Source: Taudactylus pleione (lineage: Eukaryota > Chordata > Amphibia > Anura > Myobatrachidae). From it: DNA of 64,000 nucleotides. The stretch lies in the NCBI GenBank assembly GCA_031769625.1, contig JAUIMM010000534.1, positions 8,014,001 through 8,078,000 of the forward strand, written 5' to 3'. Position numbers and translations under genes: made by a program. This document shows positions 44,162 to 55,732 of this stretch, in pieces. The notes beneath the pieces were generated by a model, which saw nothing but the letters and a program-made list of their open reading frames with translations, did not search any database and had not been told where the DNA came from. Within the stretch, counting starts at the first letter, position 1. Each line of letters opens with the position of its first letter.

Positions 44162-45802
44162 CAGTCAGGTGCATAAATATTGGGACATTGACAGAATTTT
44201 CATATTTTGGCCTCTATTCACTACCACAATGGCTTTCAAATGAAACAAACAAGATGTGCTTTAACTGCAGACTTTCAGATTTAATTTGAGGGTAATTACA
44301 TCCAAATCAGGTGAACGGTGTAGGAATTACAACAGTTTCTATATGTGCCTCCCACTTTTTAAGGGGCCAAAAGTAATGGGACAAACTAAACAATCCTAAA
44401 TCTAACTTTCACTTTTTAATACTTTGTTGCAAATCCTTTGCAGGCAAGTACAGCCTGAAGTCTGGAACGCATAGACATCACCAGACACTGGGTTTCATCC
44501 CTGGTGATGCTCTGCCAGGCCTCTACTGTAAATGTCTTCAGTTCCTGCTTGTTCTTGGGGCATTTTCCCTTCAGTTTTGTCTTCATCAAGTGAAATGTAT
44601 GCTCAATCGGATTCAGGTCAGGGGATTGACTTGGCCATTGCATAACATTCCACTTTTTAGCCTTAAAAAACTCTTTGGATGCTTTTGCAGTATGCTTCGG
44701 GTCATTGTCCATCTGCACTGTGAAGCGCCGTCCAGTGAGTTCTGAAGCATTTGACTGAATATGAGCATATAATATTGCCCGAAACACTTCAGAATTCATA
44801 CTGCTGCCTTTGGCAGCAGTCACATCATCAATAAATAGAAGGGAACAAGTTCCATTGTCAGCCATACATGCCCACACCATGACACTACCACCACAATGCT
44901 TCACTGATGAGGTGGTATGTTTTGGATCATGAGCAGTTCCTTTCCTTCTCCATACTCTTCTCTTCCCATCACTCTGGTACAAGTTGATCTTTGTCTCATC
45001 TGTCCATAGGATGTTGTTCCAGAACTGTAATGGCTTTTTTAGATGTTGTTTGGTAAACTCTAATCTGGTCTTCCTGTTTTTGTGGCTCACCAATGGTTTA
45101 CATCTTGTGGTGAACCCTCTATATTCACTCTTGTGAAGTCCTCTCTTGATTGTTGACTTTGACACATATACACCTAACTCCTGGAGAGTGTTCTTGATTT
45201 GGCCAACTGTTGTGAAGGGTTTTCCTTCACCAGGGAAATAATTCTTCTGTCATCCACCACAATTGTTTTCCGTGGTCTTCCGGGTCTTTTGGTGTTGCTG
45301 AGCTCTCCAGTGCGTTCTTTCTTTTTAAGAATGTTCCAAACAGTTGATTTGGTCACACCTAATGTTTTTGCTATCTCTCTGATGGGTTTGTTTTGATTTT
45401 TCAGCCTAATGATGGCTTGCTTCACTGATAGTGACAGCTCTTTGGATCTCATATTGAGAGTCGACAGCAACTGATTCCAAATGCAAATGTCACACCTAGA
45501 ATCAACTTCAGACCTTTTACCTGCTTAATTGATAATGAAATAACGAGGGAATAGCCCACACCTGTCCATGAAATAGCTTTTGAGTTGATAGTCCCATTAC
45601 TTTTGGCCCCTTAAAAAGTGGAAGGCACATATAGAAATTCCTACACCGTTCACCTGATTTGGATGTAATTACCCTCAAATTAAATCTGAAAGTCTGCAGT
45701 TAAAGCACATCTTGTTTGTTTCATTTGAAAGCCATTGTGGTGGTGAATAGAGACCAAAATATGAAAACTCTGTCAATGTCCCAATATTTATGCACCTGAC
45801 TG
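44162..45802 (-). mobile_element. Near-complete Tc1-like transposon
   Basis: CAGTCAGGTGCATAAATATT at the left is mirrored at the right (ending CCTGACTG). Both sides are flanked by TA (44160-44161 and 45803-45804). The inverted repeats run for roughly 210 bp, with an inner repeated CTTTTGGCCCCTTAAAAAGTG block, the IR/DR type arrangement. Length 1,641 bp is typical of Tc1. The single gene inside has one frameshift. Confidence 0.95.
44416..45470 (-). pseudogene. Tc1-like DD34E transposase with one frameshift
   Basis: Cut-and-paste transposase acting on the element's own TIRs. The N-terminal frame (45470-45174) has the paired HTH: SLSVKQAIIRLKNQNKPIRE then IAKTLGVTKSTVWNILKK, the GRPRK hook, and a second HTH beginning. 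Around 45215 a one-base loss in the CCTTTCAC context shifts the frame; the continuing codons TTVGQIKNTLQELGVYVSK join the 249-codon frame 45165-44416. That part holds WTDETKINLY (first Asp), VQMDNDPKHTAKAS (second Asp) and SPDLNPIEHTF (Glu). Exactly 34 residues lie between the first Asp of DND and the Glu. No other disruption is seen. It is inactive as written but recently so. Confidence 0.93.
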
Positions 45803-45878
45803 TATATTTATATATTATTCATTTAATTTTTTCATTGAGACATATTTCATGGGATTTATTTATATGATAAGTGAATAA

Positions 45879-46064
45879 GGGTTCTATTTACTAAGCAGTG
45901 TTAGGAGACAGAGTGAAAAGTTATAAGGTGCCAGCCAATCAGCTCCCAACTGATTTTTCAAACACAGCCTGTGAGATGACAGTTGGGAGCTGATTGGCTG
46001 GCACCTTATCACTTTCTTATCACTTTTCACTCGGTCTCCTAACACTGCTTAGTAAATAGACCCC
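45879..46064. mobile_element. Palindromic MITE, GGGGTCTATTTACTAAGC family
   Basis: GGGTTCTATTTACTAAGCAG and CTGCTTAGTAAATAGACCCC are mirrored. The TAA duplication lies at 45876-45878 and 46065-46067. AGGTGCCAGCCAATCAGC is mirrored by GCTGATTGGCTGGCACC. Confidence 0.88.
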
Positions 46065-46235
46065 TAAATGTTTACATTTTAAATATCTACCTCTAGTTCA
46101 GTGACTGCAAATAACCACATACTTTTTTTGCACTGCTTTCCTTCCATATCTGTTTACATTTTCAAGCATGTCTCTTCTGTTATGGTCAGGTAAGTGTCTG
46201 TGTAGAATGATGCAGTTCATATTGAAGAAAAGGAA

Positions 46236-46254
46236 TGTGTGTGTGTGTGTGTGT
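46236..46254. repeat. (TG)n microsatellite
   Basis: About nine TG units. Confidence 0.9.
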
Positions 46255-46389
46255 TTGGTGGAGAATAGGTGCATTTGTGATAAATATGCACCGTGCTGGC
46301 CCATTTTTTTTAGTTTGTAAATTTCCACAGTTGTGGGTGGTGTGGGCAGGAAATACTGCTGGGCTGCTGCATTGCCGCAATCGTGGTGG

Positions 46390-46935
46390 GAAGGTGGAAT
46401 ATACTGAAGGTACTGTTGTCTAAGGGGGGTGACTGCTTACGTGATTGCGGGGGGTGCCGGGTGCGGGAATGAAGATACTAAAGGTGCTGCTGTTCAGGGG
46501 GAATTAGTAACCGCGGGGAGAGGTATGGAAATACCGAAGGTGCTGCTGTTCGGTGGGTGGTTGGGGAGTGATACTGAAGGTGCTGCTGCTCAGGAAAGGG
46601 GGTAGGGGGGCATGAGGGCCTAGAGAGACAGTTACCTGCGCTGCAGTGTCCTCTTCATCTGTCCCGTTCACACTCCTCCAGTCCAGGCCAGTAATCAGTC
46701 AGCCGTTGCCCTGCCCACAGCCACCGCTATTGGCCTCTGGGCCAATGGCAGCATCGGGGTAGTGGGGCAGAGATCTGCCTGGGAGGCGGAGCTCCGAACT
46801 GCATGGAAGCCGGGTGCACAGCAAGACATGAGGGCACCCGGCAAATAGAGATTGTGGTGGCGGCTGTTTCCGCCCCAGGGCATCCTACACTCTGTGTGGC
46901 GGGACCGGCCGCATCACCCTAGTTACGCCCCTTTT
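46390..46935. mobile_element. Minisatellite-bearing hAT-like element, right part
   Basis: AATACCGAAGGTGCTGCTGT units recur at 46385-46590, then a GC-rich stretch ends CACCCTAGTTACGCCCC. That end resembles GGTTACGCCTCTG of the 16748 element. No left terminus was found. Confidence 0.4.
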
Positions 46936-47310
46936 TCTTCAGCTAGGCGTAATCATTATTTCCACTATTTTGAACTTGACAGTATGGCTAAATAGATGTC
47001 TAATGTTTTTTTTTTCATCTACTGTACAACAGAATTATTCTACTCCGCCGCACCCCTCGTCTCCTCCTATGAGAGCTCCTGGCCGCACCGACTGCAAGTG
47101 CAGCTACGGCCTGTGACGCGTCCGGAAGCGCACCATCAACCATCAGAGTAGCTTTATTTCGCTCAGTCACAAGGAAGGAGACCATTCCCATGCTGACCGG
47201 ACATGAGGCAGCCCGTCGAGCACGTGGTACCGCGCCGGTGACAGCTGCTCTTCTCATGATGCGGAAACAAATTTGCTATGGATAAATATGCCAGTGTAAT
47301 CAAGACCTAG

Positions 47311-47735
47311 GGTAAATTCACTTTTAAACAGTGAAGGTGTTGCCCATAGCAGCACAGGGCCATTAACTAGGGGTGTGCGAGCGAGTGGTGCTGCCACACA
47401 GAACACAGGGCTCTGTAGGTGGCACCATCGCTGCCCCATGTTCGGTGGCTGCAGGGTGCCACTAGTGTTACTGTAGAGGTGCCCAGAGCGCCCAAGGGAT
47501 ATTCCGGGCAGGTACAGCTGCAGCTTGTGGAGCTGCTCAGGGAATGCTCTACTTACCAGACACGACGGCGGAGTTTAGAGCTCCCCCTCCTAGGTATGAT
47601 GTCATATGTTTAAGGGGCAGGGCCATCACAGGTCAGTATAAAGCCTTGTTACAGCCTTTTAGATTCAAAATGATAGCTAGAATCGGATTGGTTGCTCCAC
47701 TTTTGTAAAACACACTTTAAATTTACCCCCTAGTG
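47311..47735. mobile_element. TTGCCCATAGC-family MITE split by another insertion
   Basis: The left arm GGGTAAATTCACTTTT...GTTGCCCATAGC (47311-47349) and right arm ATAGCTAGAATCGGATTGG...ACACTTTAAATTTACCCCC (47672-47729) belong to one palindromic element. The 47350-47655 segment starting CACAGGGCCATTAACTAGG is foreign to the family and probably a separate insert. Confidence 0.5.
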
Positions 47736-49065
47736 TCTATCTAGCATGTTGCTAAGGGAGGTTGCATAAGGCAAAGTATCTATCTACACAAGTTATTATT
47801 TAAATGAATGTAAACAAAAAATTCCTACGTAATGTATGTTTTTGTTTTATCCAATCATTAACGTGTAGTGCGGCCTTGAAATTGCATCAACAGCGAATAA
47901 GGCCAATGCAGTCAGCATAGAGAACAACTGCTCTGCATTTCAATGTATCTCCAACAGAACAATTATGCAAGAAATCCCTTGTCATTGTGAAGTAATCCTC
48001 CATGCTAGCACGTAATCACTGAGCAGCGCTGCTTCTTTTAATGGACGCACATCACTTTAAACTAAGCCTCTGCCATCTGTTCTATCCTCTACTTACTTAG
48101 GCAAAATAAAAAGGGACATAAATCAGCGAGGTAAGAATACAGGAAGGGTTTAAAGAAGGCATGCTTAGGGTTTATTTAATGAGCAGTGCGTCTATTTTGC
48201 CTCCATGGTACCGGGTGGGAGGTAAGTAAAGATAGAATTAAGAGATTTATGTATGACAGCCATGAAAAAAAAAAAGAAGTATTTTTTTTTAACTGGAGTC
48301 AAGTGTTTTATCCCTTCTGTTTCCAGGGAGAGTCTGCAGTATTTCTGCATATGGTTACAAATCTTTCCTTGTATCTATGGGAATTTCTATAGCACAATGG
48401 AATTTATGAATTCAGTGTTGGTGTAAGGAGACACCCATTGGACAGGAAACATGCTCACTCCGTAAAAGTCACTGCTCCCATTTGGGTGCCATAGAAAGTA
48501 TCCAGAGGCTCAGGGCATACTTGCCTACTTCTGAAAACTAGTTTCAGGGAGATTATAGGCTGTAGTAAAATCCGCAGCATGGACGCAACAGAGGAGGCGT
48601 GGCCAGTTCCGGCCAAAGGGCGTATCTAGCTTCACTTAAGGGGGTATCTATTCCCACTAAGGGGGGTGTCTTGCAGAGGCAGGTGAAAACATGTAAAATG
48701 CATAAACTAAAATAAAGCAAAGGAATAATAAAAAAGAATACACTTTTCTAAAATATGGTTGAATGTTTATTGTTGTAAATTATTTCATAGCTACAGTAGC
48801 ACTATTCCAAGACAATGGAGTATGGATAAAGAAGGGACATTAAAGTTAGACAAAATAAATGCAGATTTGAGAGCAAAGGGTAGGGAGAGGCCTGCTGTGA
48901 GAGAGCTCACTATCTAATGGGAAACAGACAGAACTATGGGGACAGTAACAAGGGTGCACCAGTTTAAGTATAGGTGGGAGTATGATATCTATTGTAAAAG
49001 GGTGGGCTTTCACTTTAGTGAATGTGAGGGGGGTCAGTGTGAAGCTGTCTGGACTAAGTGGATTC
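47736..49065. other. No gene recognised
   Basis: Mostly unique-looking. A left terminus of the CATACTTGCC family (GGCATACTTGCCTACTTC) stands at 48516 without a recognised partner. No protein-coding signal. Confidence 0.4.
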
Positions 49066-49206
49066 CCTTATCTTGCAAGGTTATGATCTCATTAGACAGC
49101 TCTCTTGAATGACAGGCAGTCTCTCCTCCCAGTGGGGACCTGCAGAGTGCAGACTGCCTGTCATTCCAGAGAACTGTCCACAGAGATCACGACCCTGCAA
49201 GATAAG
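49066..49206. mobile_element. Palindromic MITE, CCTTATCTTGCARGGT ends
   Basis: CCTTATCTTGCAAGGTTATG is mirrored by CACGACCCTGCAAGATAAGG, and GAATGACAGGCAGTC by GACTGCCTGTCATTC. Confidence 0.75.
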
Positions 49207-49228
49207 GTAATCCCAACCTTAACTCTCA

Positions 49229-49828
49229 GGGCCTGATTCAGAGCAGCTTGTAAGCGGCCGCTCGTTCGTTCCGAGCGATGTTCGCACAACTGCGCATGCG
49301 TACGGGTCGTAATAAACATGCGCGAACCAGTCAGTGCGGTCGAAATTCATGTGCTCGCAAAATAGCGAATGCCTGCTAATTTGAGTGACAGGATGAGGCG
49401 TTTGTGGGTGGTAACAGGGGAAGGTGCTTGAAAACGGGGGAGTGGAAATCCGAACGCAGGCGTGCCAAACGGTCAAAACGGGCGTTTAATGGGAGTGCAT
49501 AATTAACAAAGCAGCGTCATTGATCACGTCACTTGGTTGTCTTTTAGCCAGAACTGCTCGCATGATTGTGGTAGGAAAATGCTACCACAAGAATAGCGAG
49601 CAGTTCATACGCCCTTCGATGTATTCGATTAATCTAATAAATACCGGAGATGACGTATGATGCGAGCGGCCAGGGGGCGTTTTTCTCAAAATAGGGGCCG
49701 CAGGTTTTGTTTGCTCGTTCAGACTTAGAGGCGTCAACAGACCGCAAAGAGCGAGCACTTCATTTAAATAGCCAGACCCTTTTTCAGAACGACCGTCCGC
49801 AAATAGCGTCCGGCTCTGAATCAGGCCC
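49229..49828. mobile_element. GGGCCTGATTCAG-family element
   Basis: It starts GGGCCTGATTCAGAGC and ends GGCTCTGAATCAGGCCC, with the TCA duplication at 49226-49228 and 49829-49831. The interior has GCGGCCGCTCGTTCG, TGCGCATGCGTACG and CGATTAATC motifs shared with 56224-56821. Confidence 0.88.
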
Positions 49829-50224
49829 TCAATCCTTCCATCCACGGGAAACCATCTGCGCAGAGCAAAGCAACAGAAAACAAAGCTGCTTAGTTCACTA
49901 TCACTTTGCAAGCTCTGTCACATAATAAACAAAAGTTCCAGAGTATCTGCAACTTACTTTTACTGTTTTTCTAGGGGATCGGTTTAGAGCCATCAGGGGA
50001 AAGATGCTGCTGCATCCAGTCACTGCCATGTGACTCCGGGTGGGAGGGCACTGGAGGGAGTCTGTGTGTCTGTTTATGATTATGTGCTAGGCAGCCACCG
50101 CTGCTCACAACCCCGCGGTGGCCAGCCTCTAGCACTGCAGTAGCAAAGTCACGTTGCTACATCCACTCAAGCCCCGTCTCTGCCCCATCCAGACTCGCGC
50201 ATGCGCAGTCAGATATTCAACTGC

Positions 50225-50315
50225 ACAGTCGGGAAACCGGGAGGTTTCCGGGGTAGCGGGAGCTCCCATCTTAAAACGGGAGGCTCCCGCGGAAATCGGG
50301 AGGGTAGGCAAGTCT
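50225..50315. mobile_element. CATACTTGCC-family terminus
   Basis: GGAGCTCCCATCTTAAAACG, then CGGAAATCGGGAGGGTAGG and CAAGTC; a right-hand arm of the family. Confidence 0.5.
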
Positions 50316-50329
50316 GGTTCAGGGCCCTG

Positions 50330-51222
50330 CTCTATCAAGGCCACCTGTTTTTTTTTTTATCTTCCCTTCTCTCAAGGAGCATTCCAGCCGAGTTACCAAT
50401 CATTGCCCATCACTGGCGTTCTCCTCATAGCAATAGAGGAGGAAGTGCAAGATAATAGGTGAGTGATTAATGCTATCACCACACTCTTTATCATGTATCA
50501 ATATATGACCTACTCTCATAGAATGAAGACTTATGAATTTTAAGGAGTATACAACCCTCCCCTATCCCGTCCACTTCTGCATAGGTACAGATTTTAGTTT
50601 ACTGCTTTAACAACTGTTCCCCGACTTTCCTTCCATTACCCCAGAGCACATTTGCCCGGCTATACCTTCAACAATCCGTATAAAAGACATCTAGCTACTA
50701 GTAATGCCTGAGGCCTGGAGTTGAGAAACACTGGTCTAAACCAATATGCAGTAGAATCCAGCATAGGAATAACTAGGTACTAGGGATATTCCTGGAGTAT
50801 AAAGCTAATCTGGTTCTTAGTCATGTCAAACCCCATCAACAACAAAAGGTTCTACATACTAACATACATGTAACTCCTGAGCTGCTCAAGTACTTCATTA
50901 TTGGAACTGAGTATCACCATATGTAAGACTTGTTTCTTACATAAAACATAGCTCACAGGCCTCATAGTAATGATTAATCTCATTAGCATACATAGATTGC
51001 ACCGACTCCTCCTCCAGACACGCCACATGGTGGACGGTTGAGCAAAGTGACAGATAGAAGGCAAATATGGAAATATAACAGTCCTTCTCCATATTTTCCT
51101 TCAGGGATTGACTCCATGGTGTCCGTAACCTAAGTGCATTAGGAGTCTGATATCCAAGACAATAGGAGTTAAAATTTCCAAGGTGAAAAACCTGGACACA
51201 CACCGAGACGTATCAGTGCAGT
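50330..51222. other. No gene recognised
   Basis: Unique-looking AT-rich sequence; short minus-strand frames at 50852-51203 have no recognisable domain. Confidence 0.45.
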
Positions 51223-51704
51223 CAGGGGTTAAAGTGGGCAGGAACGGAGTTCTGTCACCTCTAATGGTAGTTCCACCTCCACCAAGTCCCTGCACAGAAG
51301 TCCCACAGACAGAGAGTCACTCACTGTCTGCCTAGGGAGGCTCAATTTCTTCAGAGAAACCAGCATATAGGTAAGGAAAGAATCAAGTGAAGGCAATACA
51401 TTGGGGTTGCAAAAAAACATTGGGCATCCAAGTGACATAGACTAGTTTGTGGGGACCCTATAAAAAAACTCAATAACACTGATGATAGATCACTTAAAAA
51501 GAAAAAAAAATTCTATAACATTGTAGTCGGCCCCCAGACATTCACTTTACCATTTCCTATACACAACAGTGTGTGTGTGTGTGTGTGTGTAGAGAACAGT
51601 TTTCACACTTGTTTTGGCCTGTCAGACTAGCGTGGCGAGGGGGTGGGGAGTAGGCGGCGGGAGAGAGGAGTTCCACCACCTCTCTAAGACCATTTTAAGC
51701 CCTG
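51223..51704. mobile_element. hAT-like element, CAGGGGTTAAAGTGG ends
   Basis: The left CAGGGGTTAAAGTGGGC and the reverse-complemented right CAGGGCTTAAAATGGTC match. Flanks AGTGCAGT (51215-51222) and AATGCAGT (51705-51712) agree at seven of eight. A (GT)n tract lies at 51570-51590. A lone terminus of the same family is at about 26320. Confidence 0.8.
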
Positions 51705-51939
51705 AATGCAGTAGTATAGTAAATGATTTGTGAATTGTCAGTTATGTAAGTAAGCCCCCTTCTTTTTTGCTTTATTCTCTCTAATATATTAGCATTTCTG
51801 GACTGCACACATTTTTCTTTGAATTGGTAAACAAAACAGAACACTCCAGTATCAACTTAAGGGGCCCATTTATCAAAGATCATTTGAGGTAAATTCCCCG
51901 AAAACACCTGTTTTCAGGGGTTCACCTCAAATACTAAGT

Positions 51940-52125
51940 ATCCCCCGGATGTATGAAGGAGGGACCGCAGCAGGTCGCTGTGTGCTGAGCTGCTGTGTGG
52001 GAGAGAGAAGGGAGGGGGGGGCAGCGCGGGACCCGGAACCCCGCCGGGCCGCTTAGGAAGCCCGGGTCCGGGTAAGCAGTACCCGCTCCCCCCACCCCCT
52101 CTCGGCGCCCCTGGATATATCCACA
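51940..52125. mobile_element. hAT-like right terminus, truncated
   Basis: CCGGGTAAGCAGTACCCGC then CCCCTCTCGGCGCCCCTG, the complement of CAGGGGYGCCGAGAGGGGG. The same terminus occurs at 61071-61100. Left part missing. Confidence 0.55.
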
Positions 52126-52514
52126 CACCGTCTAGCGTTCCATTCTGTATAGACCCCTATGGGCTCCTTTTATTATAGTTTATTTTTACCGGCGGCATAT
52201 TTAGTTTAGCATCACAGTGATAGTAACGAATATACTGCTGGCACTTAACATTACTTATCTGTCCAGCGAGGTTCTGAACTGTCCTTTGCTGCCAGTGATG
52301 GGCTAACAAGCAATGCCCATTAGCGACATCCACATGTGCATTGCGCTTCCACCGGGTGGCGACTCAGCAATGCATGGAGCTGGAAACGTTTATGCTGGGT
52401 TCCCGATTCCCCATTGATGGTAATTGTGACAGTACTGCTAAAGCCATCTATATCGCTGTTTGCGCAATGCAGAATGAAGGACATATCCCCTATAGCATGT
52501 GTTAAAGCGATTAT

Positions 52515-53407
52515 GGGTTCTATTTACTACAATCTGCATTTGTAATGCAGATTGTAGTGTGATATTACCGACTGAATTCGCATTGCAATCTCACAGGGAT
52601 TTACTACAAATCCCTTGCAGGGACAGAGCTTGCGATTAAGCCCTGTCCCTGCGAATCCCCTCTGCACACTTATCACGGTGTTTTCACCAAAAATACCATG
52701 ACAAGAGAGGACGCATGCGCCGACCGACCGCTGATAAGCCCCGCCCCATGTGCTAAGTCCCGCCCCCGTGATCGCTGACACCCTGCGACCCCCCCCACCC
52801 TTAATTATACTTACCTGCAGTCATCGGTGCTCTGGTGATGTCCTCCGTGGCTCCGGTCAGCTGACATCCCGTACTGCACTGGGACATGGTCAGGTGACGA
52901 CCGGGCACCAGTGCAGGCTGGGAGACCAGCTGACCGGAGGGAGGACATCAATGGGAGCCCCGATCTCTGGTCCCTGGACTCAGGTACGTTTTTTTTTTTT
53001 TTTTTTTTAACAGAGATCAGCGTGTGGTCTGTTTAGACCACACAGCTGGTCACTGGGGCCGGCTCAGGGCTCTGTTCTGCCTGTTAGAGCAGAGCAGGAG
53101 TCCGGTAACCGGGGGAGATCCTGGATAACGCCACCTCCAGGTGGCATTATTATCACAGGGCTTTCCCCGGTATTTTTTCACAATTTATTTTTAGTAGCTT
53201 TGGCCAGATCACATTTCCCACTACAATTATGGGAAATGCAATCTGCTTACTAAAATAAGTGATAATTAGGGCTTGGAGTAGAATTTTACGAATTCTACTC
53301 CAATTGCCCTATAGTAACTGTAGGTGATACTAAAGTAATGTGAAAAGGGTGTGAAAACACCCTTTTTCACTTTATTTTAGTAAAAATAATGTTAATAAAT
53401 AGAGCCC
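52515..53407. mobile_element. GGGCTCTATTTATTA-family element, copy 2
   Basis: GGGTTCTATTTACTAC on the left and GTTAATAAATAGAGCCC on the right. Internal order is identical to 33695-34623, including GGGATTTACTACAAATCCC, ACTTACCTGCAGTCATC, GTCTGTTTAGACCACACAG and AAGGGTGTGAAAACACCC. Substitutions are spread evenly and frames are not preserved, so it is non-coding. Confidence 0.8.
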
Positions 53408-54120
53408 TATGTCTTGTTCTTAAATGGAGCCCTTTATATCTAAAATTAAGGGGCCTATGTATTAATGTTAACAATCTGTATCGCAGTAGATATTATCATT
53501 TTGAATGAAAATATCCCCACTATGTACTAAACAAAACCGGCAGAGGCAGCAGTAGCGATAACTGCTATACCTACAAGTTACTTCCCCAGCCTATTGGAAG
53601 AGTCTGCAACTGTGTATGTGCACAGTGTCAGATTCGGGAGCCAACTAGTGGCTGCAGGAGAGGGATCGGAAGATCTCTCTCCTGCAAGTAAAGCCTCCAT
53701 AGGCTTAGCGTGGTTTGCACCATTTGAAGATAATATAAACTAACAAGGCCAAACTTCAAAAAGCTTTGCTTTTCGCAGTCTGGTTCAATGGGGTCAGATC
53801 ATATTCCCTAGTAACAATAATGGGGACTCTGGTCTGCAGCGCTATTTAGCCTCTGGCGGGACATTGCCGCTATTTAGGTACTGTCTCACCATCCCACCCG
53901 TGTTGGGGGGAAGTTGGGAGAAATGAATCACACTGCTGCTCTGCAGAGTAGACTGTTCATGGAGAGCCCTGGGGGCAGCCCAGCATCTCCATGGATGCTG
54001 GTCTCACCCCCAGAGTGATGAAAAGGGGGGGTGTCGTGAGGACACGCCCCTTCACTGTGAGATCATGCCCCCTTTTTGGGCAGTCCCGATCCTGAATCTT
54101 CCAAAGTTGGGAGGTATGCT
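53408..54120. other. GC-variable repeat remnants
   Basis: AAGGGGCCTATGTATTAATG at 53447 resembles the left arm of a TWA-type palindromic family. CCAAAGTTGGGAGGTATGC at 54098-54116 is the right end of a CATACCTCCCAAC-type element. No complete element could be delimited. Confidence 0.35.
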
Positions 54121-55732
54121 ATTAGTACATAGCAATAATTCATTAAATTATGAAGAAACTGCAGTTTTCTACATTTTATATATAACAAAAAAACCCTTGA
54201 TAAATATGCCTCTAAAATTCTCATACTGCAAATGAGAGGTTTAAATCCATCTGGAGAATGCTTAGATTTAAATGTTCTCTTTTAATGCTAGAAGCAAGTA
54301 AAGTGGTGTGTTTATCTCAGAACCATGATTCACAGCTTTAAAAGAACAGATGTATTGTGTAGGTATGAATTACTGTCGGACCAAAACACATTTTGTAGCT
54401 TATGAAACTGCTGAAAAGTTTATATGTAAAAAAGAAAGAAAAGCTATAATTACAGTTTTGCAGGATGCTGCTCATTTCAATTAAATACACTGTGGATACA
54501 CAGTCTTCTGTTTCCCTATACACAAACATTTCACCCAGCTTGGCTTGTGATTTGTGCCGAAAGACATTCTCCCCAACCAGTGGATTATTTTTTTAAGACA
54601 TTGGATATGAAGCTGCTAAGAGGAGGAGAGGTTGCTAGGCAACCAGTCTCCCACAATTCTCCATCAGCTCAAAGATGATAAAAGAGCCAAAGTGACAGAA
54701 AAATCTTTATCATTTCTCTCTCCAATAAAAATAAAATATTATTGAAACTTAAAACAAAAGAAAATAAATCACAGACAAAAGCAAAAAGGGGGTGTTTATA
54801 AGAGGGATAGAGAAAGAAAGACAGAAAAGAAACAGCAACATACTGTAGTAAGAGACACAAGATGAGAGGAAGACTGGAGGAATCCAATTATGTTATCAAC
54901 TTCAATCCCCAGAGCTGTTCTAGTTTTCACAGGGTTTTCAGGTTCAGTCCCACTTAAACAGCACATACAGTATCTATTATTACAAATTGTTTTGCCATAC
55001 TCATTAAACTACTGGATATGCAATCCATACGCAATGTCCATCATCATATTAGAGGATTCATAAAGAGAGGGTCAGGAGGGAATGGACCCCCAGTCAGGCT
55101 GTAATATTGTTTTATTCCCAGATAACTGTGAGACAGAATGCATGTTCTATTCTATAACATATCTGTAACACCAGGATTTGCATCTCAGAGATGGTTTTCA
55201 TGTGATGTAATGATCTGTAATAGCTGTAATCCTACTGGGCTGAGAAGGGGTTAACGTCATTGTCATTCTCTCGCAGGAGCCGTTCCCTGATCAGCTTATT
55301 TTTGTGTCAAACATGGAATGCAAATGAATAGACGTTTCAGCAGTACATGCCCGGGCAGTGATCGTTTGGTGCTTTGCGTGAAATATATTTCCTACAAAGC
55401 AGCATCAGGCGACACCCTGGCACACTGGTTAGCATCCCACGCAGACCCGCTATCTGTGTGGTGTTTATATGCGCTGTCCATGCCTTCATTGGTATCCTCT
55501 CATGGTCCAAAGACATGGTAGATTAATTGTCTTCTAAGTTGGCCCTGGGTGTATAGCTGTGTTAGCGAACTAATATTGTAGGCTTCACTGGGACAGGAAC
55601 GAATAGAACATATTCTGCAAATTTTAAAGGGGCTGTAACAATGCAGAATTGCTTTTTTGTTAAACATACTGTAATATTGTGACCACAAATCCTGATCAAA
55701 TGTGACAATGTTTATATGAATCAATTGTCTCA
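54121..55732. other. No gene recognised
   Basis: The longest stretch without recognisable repeats. It is AT-rich, with no long frame, splice-flanked exon or RNA motif supported. Confidence 0.45.
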
